Shown: positions 4,496-7,870 of the stretch, one piece after another
How the letters are laid out: each line of letters begins with the position of its first letter
Numbering within the stretch: the stretch's first letter is position 1
NCBI GenBank assembly: GCA_023128635.1
Contig: JAGMDP010000046.1
Coordinates: 1-7,870 of the forward strand
Length of the DNA stretch: 7,870 nt
Source of the DNA: Candidatus Heimdallarchaeota archaeon
GTDB taxonomy: Archaea; Asgardarchaeota; Heimdallarchaeia; JABLTI01
Direction of reading: 5' to 3'
The notes under the pieces: model-generated
Database searches by the model: none
What the model was told of the DNA's origin: nothing
The model's input: only the letters and a program-made list of their open reading frames with translations
Made by a program: the position numbers and the translations under genes

Positions 4496-5152
4496 CTTCT
4501 CCTCCTCTTTAGAGGAGGATTCTTTCAAAGGGGTTTTGTTAATTAACTCGAGAAGTTTTGCATATAAGAGTTCTAAAATCTCTTCAATGCTCTTTTCAGC
4601 ATTAATCAAGAGGTAATTTCCAATTGTATCTAATTGAAACATCTCTAAGAATAAAGCTCTAACATCTCTTAGATTCTGCATTCCTTCGAAAGTATTTGCG
4701 TTTGAGCGTTCTCTCATAATTCGCTTAACGGCTAGCTGAACATCAAGATCAAAAATAATCGTTAAATCTGGCTCTGGGAATTTCTTTCTATTTAATTCCA
4801 GAATGCTAAACCAATCATTGTTTTTTCGAACGCCTTGATAACAAGCTGTTGAGAAAAAGTATCGATCCAGAAAAACTATTTTATTCTCTGCAAGAGCTGG
4901 TAGAATTCTTGTAGTTACATTCCATTCTCTGTCTTCTATGAACCATTGTAATTCTATATCTAGAGATGCCCTTCCCTCTACATAACTTGCTCTGATTTTT
5001 TTACCTGCTTCAGTTTCGTTTGTTGGTTCTTTGAACATTACTACAGAATGCCCTAATGCTTCTAAACGTTCTTTTAGCATTTGAGCTAGTGTTGTTTTTC
5101 CAGTACCGTCGATTCCTTCGAATGCAATAAGAAGAGCCTTTTTTTGTTCCAC
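4484..5152 (-). CDS. tmk: thymidylate kinase (dTMP kinase)
   Basis: Phosphorylates dTMP to dTDP with ATP, feeding DNA synthesis. The protein has 222 residues. The P-loop is FEGIDGTGKTT at 11-21. KEPTNETEAGKKIR (41-54) is the family's phosphate/nucleoside segment, and FLDRYFFSTACYQG (94-107) corresponds to the DRY-SxxAYQG substrate motif. FPEPDLTIIFDLD (125-137) is the usual PDLT(I/L)xLD strand. The lid region near RERSNANTFE (147-156) is Arg-rich. The common ADRxxH motif is replaced by EDREWN (73-78). The C-terminal tail is a lysine/glutamate run of low complexity. The start is GTG, with a weak GGAT upstream. The gene follows threonyl-tRNA synthetase by 66 bases on the same strand and may be co-transcribed. 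Its stop is only five bases from that of the convergent DUF2110 gene. Confidence 0.9.
   Translation of the reverse strand: MEQKKALLIAFEGIDGTGKTTLAQMLKERLEALGHSVVMFKEPTNETEAGKKIRASYVEGRASLDIELQWFIEDREWNVTTRILPALAENKIVFLDRYFFSTACYQGVRKNNDWFSILELNRKKFPEPDLTIIFDLDVQLAVKRIMRERSNANTFEGMQNLRDVRALFLEMFQLDTIGNYLLINAEKSIEEILELLYAKLLELINKTPLKESSSKEEEKQEK
4501..4518. repeat. perfect 8-bp inverted repeat near convergent gene ends
   Basis: CCTCCTCT (4501-4508) and AGAGGAGG (4511-4518) are exact reverse complements separated by TT. The repeat lies in the codons for the kinase's Ser/Glu/Lys tail and 22 bases past the DUF2110 stop, so it could act as a hairpin in either transcript. It may also simply reflect repeated Glu and Ser codons. 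Confidence 0.5.
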
Positions 5153-5218
5153 GAATATCTATCCTTTAGTTTATCACATAACACCATGCTAAATTATCCA
5201 TTAAAAAGTATTAGCAAT

Positions 5219-7099
5219 TTAATTCATTTGTGAAAATATTGGTTGGAGTGAAACCAACATCGGAAGAGTCAATGGGACATACGGGAGATCTTTGGTTTCA
5301 TCTTTAATTCGTTTGATAATTGCTTTCTCTGTAAAGGAAATTTCTTGTTGTTCTTTTCGAACACGGACGTTGAATTTATTTGATGCTAATTCTTTTTCTC
5401 CGATAACTATAATGTAAGGGATCCATTCTTGCTCTGCTTTTCTTATCTTTTTACCTATTCGCTCAGAACGATCATCAATGTCAACTCTGATCTTTTGTTT
5501 TGTAAGTGTCTCAGCAATTTTTTTACAATCGGAAACAAAATCCTCATTGACCGGCAATAACCGCACTTGAACTGGAGAAAGCCAGACAGGAAACATTGGT
5601 TTTTTACCTTGTATTTGCTCTGTGTATGCTTTTTCTAGAATTGCATAAACCACTCGTTCTATTGCTCCGGAAATGCTTGTATGAAGTAATAATGGTCTTT
5701 GTTTTTCGTTGTTTTTATCTACAAAACTAATATCAAATCTTTCAGCATTTTCAACATCAATCTGAACGGTGCTTAAAGCAGCAGCTTTGTCTTGATTATC
5801 AACAAAATTGAACTCAAATTTTGTGATATAATAAGCAAAACGTTTATCGAAGAGTTCTATTAGGGCTGGACGCTTTCTCACTTTCACCATTTTAATATAC
5901 CAATCTTTGTTTTCCTCAAAGAAATCCTTTTGTGCACGAAATGCTGATTCATAATCTAATTCAAAAGCATCCAAATTCTCCATTGAAAGTTTGTATTGCT
6001 CAACAAAGTACTTCTTAGCATTTGGTAAATCCTTTGCGATAGTATGCATATCTGGCATGGTAAAGGTTCGAAGACGACGTAAAGCCGCTAACTCACCACG
6101 TTGTTCTCGTCTAAACGAATAATGAGTCATTTCAAATAATTTTACTGGAAGATTATGGTATGTAATGTGAGCATCAGAGCTGATTAAGAATTGCCCAAAA
6201 CAAGCAGCGAATCTTAAGAAATAATTGTCTGTTCCAGATTTCAAGACATATTGTCTTGCGGGGAAACGATGCATATATTTCTCTATTGCAGGATGAGTAT
6301 AGCTATACATAATAGGGCTTTCAACAGGCATAGCTCCATAAGCTATTGTTAAGTCCTTTACGAGTTCCTCTATAAGATACTTCATCATCCAACCTTTAGG
6401 ATACCAACGGAAGTTTCCAGCGTCGCTTCCGGGTTCATAATCAACTAAAGATAATTTTCTCATTAAACTTGCATGTGGTGGTGGCGTATCAGACTCGCGT
6501 TGTTTTTGAGTTTCATATTTTGCGAATTTATGCAAGTTTTTGTGCTTGCTGAAATTATAATCTTTTACAGGGGTAAGTGTACCATCAGGATCCATGATAA
6601 AGAACTCGTGCTTTTCCGCTTGTTCATCTAATAACGATTGACTTTCAGCGACTTTTTCCTTCTTCTTAACATCTTTTTCTCCTACAGTAATTGTTCGAGA
6701 AAGTTCAGATAAAGGATGACCTTTGCATTTAATATCGAATGCTTTGTACCAACCAAATGGAGCTCTTGTAACTGTATAGCCTTTTTTCTTGAGTTCAGCT
6801 TCCATATTCTTTAGTACTCTAAGTGCAACATCTGGTCTCGAGGGTTTATCAGATAAGTGTACCCAAGGATAGAGAACAATGTTCTTAGTTTTGACTTGTT
6901 CAGAAACTGATTCAACCTCAGCAACAGCTTTTTTACTTATTTCATCAAAATGGTCTTCATCACCACTTTCTACAGAAGAAAGAACCACTAAACATTCTTC
7001 TATTCTGTTTAATTTCTTTTCAATTTCCTCTGCTGCTTTGATTGCTTTTCTTTTTGGTTCAAATTCTATGAAATCCGAATGTACGGTTAAGATTCGCAA
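5219..7099 (-). CDS. thrS: threonyl-tRNA synthetase, archaeal type with N-terminal D-Tyr-deacylase-like editing domain
   Basis: Charges tRNA-Thr with threonine. The protein has 626 residues, the normal archaeal length. Residues 1-139 are the archaeal editing domain that removes mis-attached serine: MRILTVHSDFIEFEP at the start, then PFGWYKAF with Lys119 and HPLSELSR (128-135). The class II core includes motif 2 with RREQRGE (330-336). Zinc ligands are predicted as Cys300 (FAACFGQF), His352 (MPDMHT) and His473 (LLHTSISG). GAIERVVYAILE (478-489) fits motif 3. The anticodon-binding domain (about 505-605) has PVQVRLLPV and DDRSERIGKKIR. TTG 7099 is chosen because AGGTG lies seven bases upstream and the protein then begins exactly like homologues; an earlier in-frame TTG (7132) adds 11 unlikely residues. 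A promoter and small leader hairpin precede it. Confidence 0.96.
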   Translation of the reverse strand: MRILTVHSDFIEFEPKRKAIKAAEEIEKKLNRIEECLVVLSSVESGDEDHFDEISKKAVAEVESVSEQVKTKNIVLYPWVHLSDKPSRPDVALRVLKNMEAELKKKGYTVTRAPFGWYKAFDIKCKGHPLSELSRTITVGEKDVKKKEKVAESQSLLDEQAEKHEFFIMDPDGTLTPVKDYNFSKHKNLHKFAKYETQKQRESDTPPPHASLMRKLSLVDYEPGSDAGNFRWYPKGWMMKYLIEELVKDLTIAYGAMPVESPIMYSYTHPAIEKYMHRFPARQYVLKSGTDNYFLRFAACFGQFLISSDAHITYHNLPVKLFEMTHYSFRREQRGELAALRRLRTFTMPDMHTIAKDLPNAKKYFVEQYKLSMENLDAFELDYESAFRAQKDFFEENKDWYIKMVKVRKRPALIELFDKRFAYYITKFEFNFVDNQDKAAALSTVQIDVENAERFDISFVDKNNEKQRPLLLHTSISGAIERVVYAILEKAYTEQIQGKKPMFPVWLSPVQVRLLPVNEDFVSDCKKIAETLTKQKIRVDIDDRSERIGKKIRKAEQEWIPYIIVIGEKELASNKFNVRVRKEQQEISFTEKAIIKRIKDETKDLPYVPLTLPMLVSLQPIFSQMN

Positions 7100-7106
7100 A
7101 ATTAAC

Positions 7107-7111
7107 CACCT
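7107..7111 (-). promoter_or_regulatory. Shine-Dalgarno AGGTG of thrS
   Basis: On the minus strand AGGTG (within AAGGTGG) lies seven bases before TTG 7099. This fixes the start of the synthetase at a non-ATG codon. Confidence 0.6.
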
Positions 7112-7125
7112 TATTGTTGAATGTG

Positions 7126-7145
7126 AGTACAATCTTTGCTGTACT
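7126..7145 (-). promoter_or_regulatory. leader hairpin at the 5' end of thrS mRNA
   Basis: AGTACA (7145-7140 on the minus strand) pairs perfectly with TGTACT (7131-7126) across an eight-base loop. It lies at the predicted transcription start, about 27 bases before the start codon. A role in mRNA stability or control is only a guess. Confidence 0.35.
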
Positions 7146-7166
7146 AATTGAATTCTTTCCTTGCAT

Positions 7167-7180
7167 GTATTAATAAAAGC
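7167..7180 (-). promoter_or_regulatory. TATA-like promoter of thrS
   Basis: GCTTTTATTAATAC on the minus strand is a fair TATA match; the expected start is about 7146, giving a leader of roughly 46 nt before TTG 7099. Confidence 0.45.
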
Positions 7181-7194
7181 TTTTGGGAATATTG

Positions 7195-7206
7195 CAGAAA
7201 AAGGAT
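7195..7206 (-). terminator. T-tract after the dehydrogenase gene
   Basis: The minus strand shows CCTTTTTCTG about 16 bases after the dehydrogenase stop. It is short, so termination there is uncertain and some read-through into thrS is possible. Confidence 0.3.
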
Positions 7207-7219
7207 TGTATTAATGAAA

Positions 7220-7870
7220 TCACTCGAACATTTTCAGCATTGCAAAGTCAATGAGCGATGCAGGTAAAAACTCCAAAAGCCGTCTTCCTTTATGATTCTT
7301 AATTTTATAGCGTGCTTTAGGTCGTTTCTTATGTAAAACTCGATAAACTGCTTTTGCAATATCCTCGGGGTCAGCACACGAATCTAATTCCTTTTCACAC
7401 GTTGGGATCACTTTGTTAATTAGTTTCGGGAAAAGAGTTTTTTCGATATCAATTTCTTCAGCATAACAGCTATAAGTTTTTTCTAGAAATCCAGTATTAA
7501 CTGCACCAATTTGTAAGTGAATAACTTTGATCCCTAAAAACATTAATTCTCTACGAAGAGAATCCGAAAAAGCTTCGAGTGCATACTTACTCATGGAATA
7601 AGGACCATTCAATGGAAAACTAATTCTTCCTGCTTCTGATCCCATATTGATTATACGTCCTTTGTTTTCTAGTAATAACGGAAAAAGAATTTTACTTACT
7701 CGAAATGGTCCTAAGACATTAACATCTAGGATCGTCTCAACATCTTTTTCACTCATTTCGACTAACGGTCCACCAACAAACATGCCTGCATTATTTACTA
7801 ACCCATCCAATCCTTTTGCAGTTTCACTGATTTTATTCTTAACATCAGAAATGGATTTTGAATCAGTAAC
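7220..7870 (-). CDS. short-chain dehydrogenase/reductase, 5' end cut by window edge
   Basis: A classical SDR of NAD(P)-dependent oxidoreductases; the substrate cannot be told. The reading frame is open to the edge, and 216 residues are visible. VTDSKSISDV at the edge is the usual D-V/T-D strand end, followed by LDGLVNNAG (21-29). Asn51 (in NVLG), Ser78 (in NMGSEAG), Tyr91 and Lys95 (YSMSK) form the complete catalytic tetrad. GAVNTGF carries the C-terminal cofactor motif (usually PGxxxT). The N-terminal TGxxxGIG nucleotide motif must lie beyond the window. The C-terminal RPKARYKIKNHKGRRLLEFL resembles lipid- or sterol-type SDRs with a basic-hydrophobic tail, suggesting membrane association, which is weak inference. 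A TTG at 7810 is inside the gene and is not the start. thrS follows on the same strand, 120 bases away. Confidence 0.9.
   Translation of the reverse strand, partial: VTDSKSISDVKNKISETAKGLDGLVNNAGMFVGGPLVEMSEKDVETILDVNVLGPFRVSKILFPLLLENKGRIINMGSEAGRISFPLNGPYSMSKYALEAFSDSLRRELMFLGIKVIHLQIGAVNTGFLEKTYSCYAEEIDIEKTLFPKLINKVIPTCEKELDSCADPEDIAKAVYRVLHKKRPKARYKIKNHKGRRLLEFLPASLIDFAMLKMFE

Noticed and set aside
7100..7132. Longer thrS from TTG 7132
   Set aside because: Adds 11 residues absent from archaeal homologues and would include the AGGTG ribosome site in coding sequence.
6879..7151. 90-codon plus-strand frame over the start of thrS
   Set aside because: Antisense to the conserved editing domain; composition is an artefact of the opposite strand.
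7810..7870. Dehydrogenase starting at TTG 7810
   Set aside because: The frame continues to the edge with typical SDR sequence (VTDSKSISDV), and the nucleotide-binding motif is still missing, so the gene is truncated by the window.
1..7870. CRISPR array, insertion sequence, integrase or defence genes
   Set aside because: No regularly spaced repeats, terminal repeats or matching protein motifs were seen.

Overview
The window reads as chromosomal DNA from an archaeon with an AT-rich genome. The evidence is a CTP-type riboflavin kinase fused to an N-terminal helix-turn-helix, an archaeal deoxyhypusine synthase, transcription factor E, a DUF2110 protein and a threonyl-tRNA synthetase with the archaeal-type editing domain. 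TATA-like boxes and U-tract ends fit this. Several genes appear to start with GTG or TTG. The lineage cannot be fixed from the sequence; an Asgard or AT-rich euryarchaeal genome would both fit. No mobile element, phage gene or CRISPR array is visible.

Left part (1-1382): riboflavin kinase (+) converges on an NMN deamidase of the CinA C-terminal family (-). Upstream of the deamidase on the same strand is a tRNA-Cys(GCA), probably its co-transcribed partner. Both proteins serve cofactor metabolism (FMN and NAD).

Middle non-coding block (1383-1869): this is the most unusual part. It holds the tRNA promoter, a run of perfect dyads, a plus-strand TATA box, a Shine-Dalgarno-preceded 32-codon ORF, a sharply GC-richer segment (about 56% against 25% just upstream) that can fold into several competing stems, and a U-tract. 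Deoxyhypusine synthase follows. The block may be an independent small RNA locus or a regulatory leader.

Centre (1870-4478): deoxyhypusine synthase (translation factor aIF5A modification), then tfe (RNA polymerase initiation factor) and a DUF2110 gene with an S1-like segment. All three are on the plus strand.

Right part (4484-7870), all minus strand: thymidylate kinase, threonyl-tRNA synthetase with its own promoter and leader hairpin, and a short-chain dehydrogenase cut by the window edge. Most protein genes are housekeeping genes of translation, transcription, nucleotide and cofactor supply.
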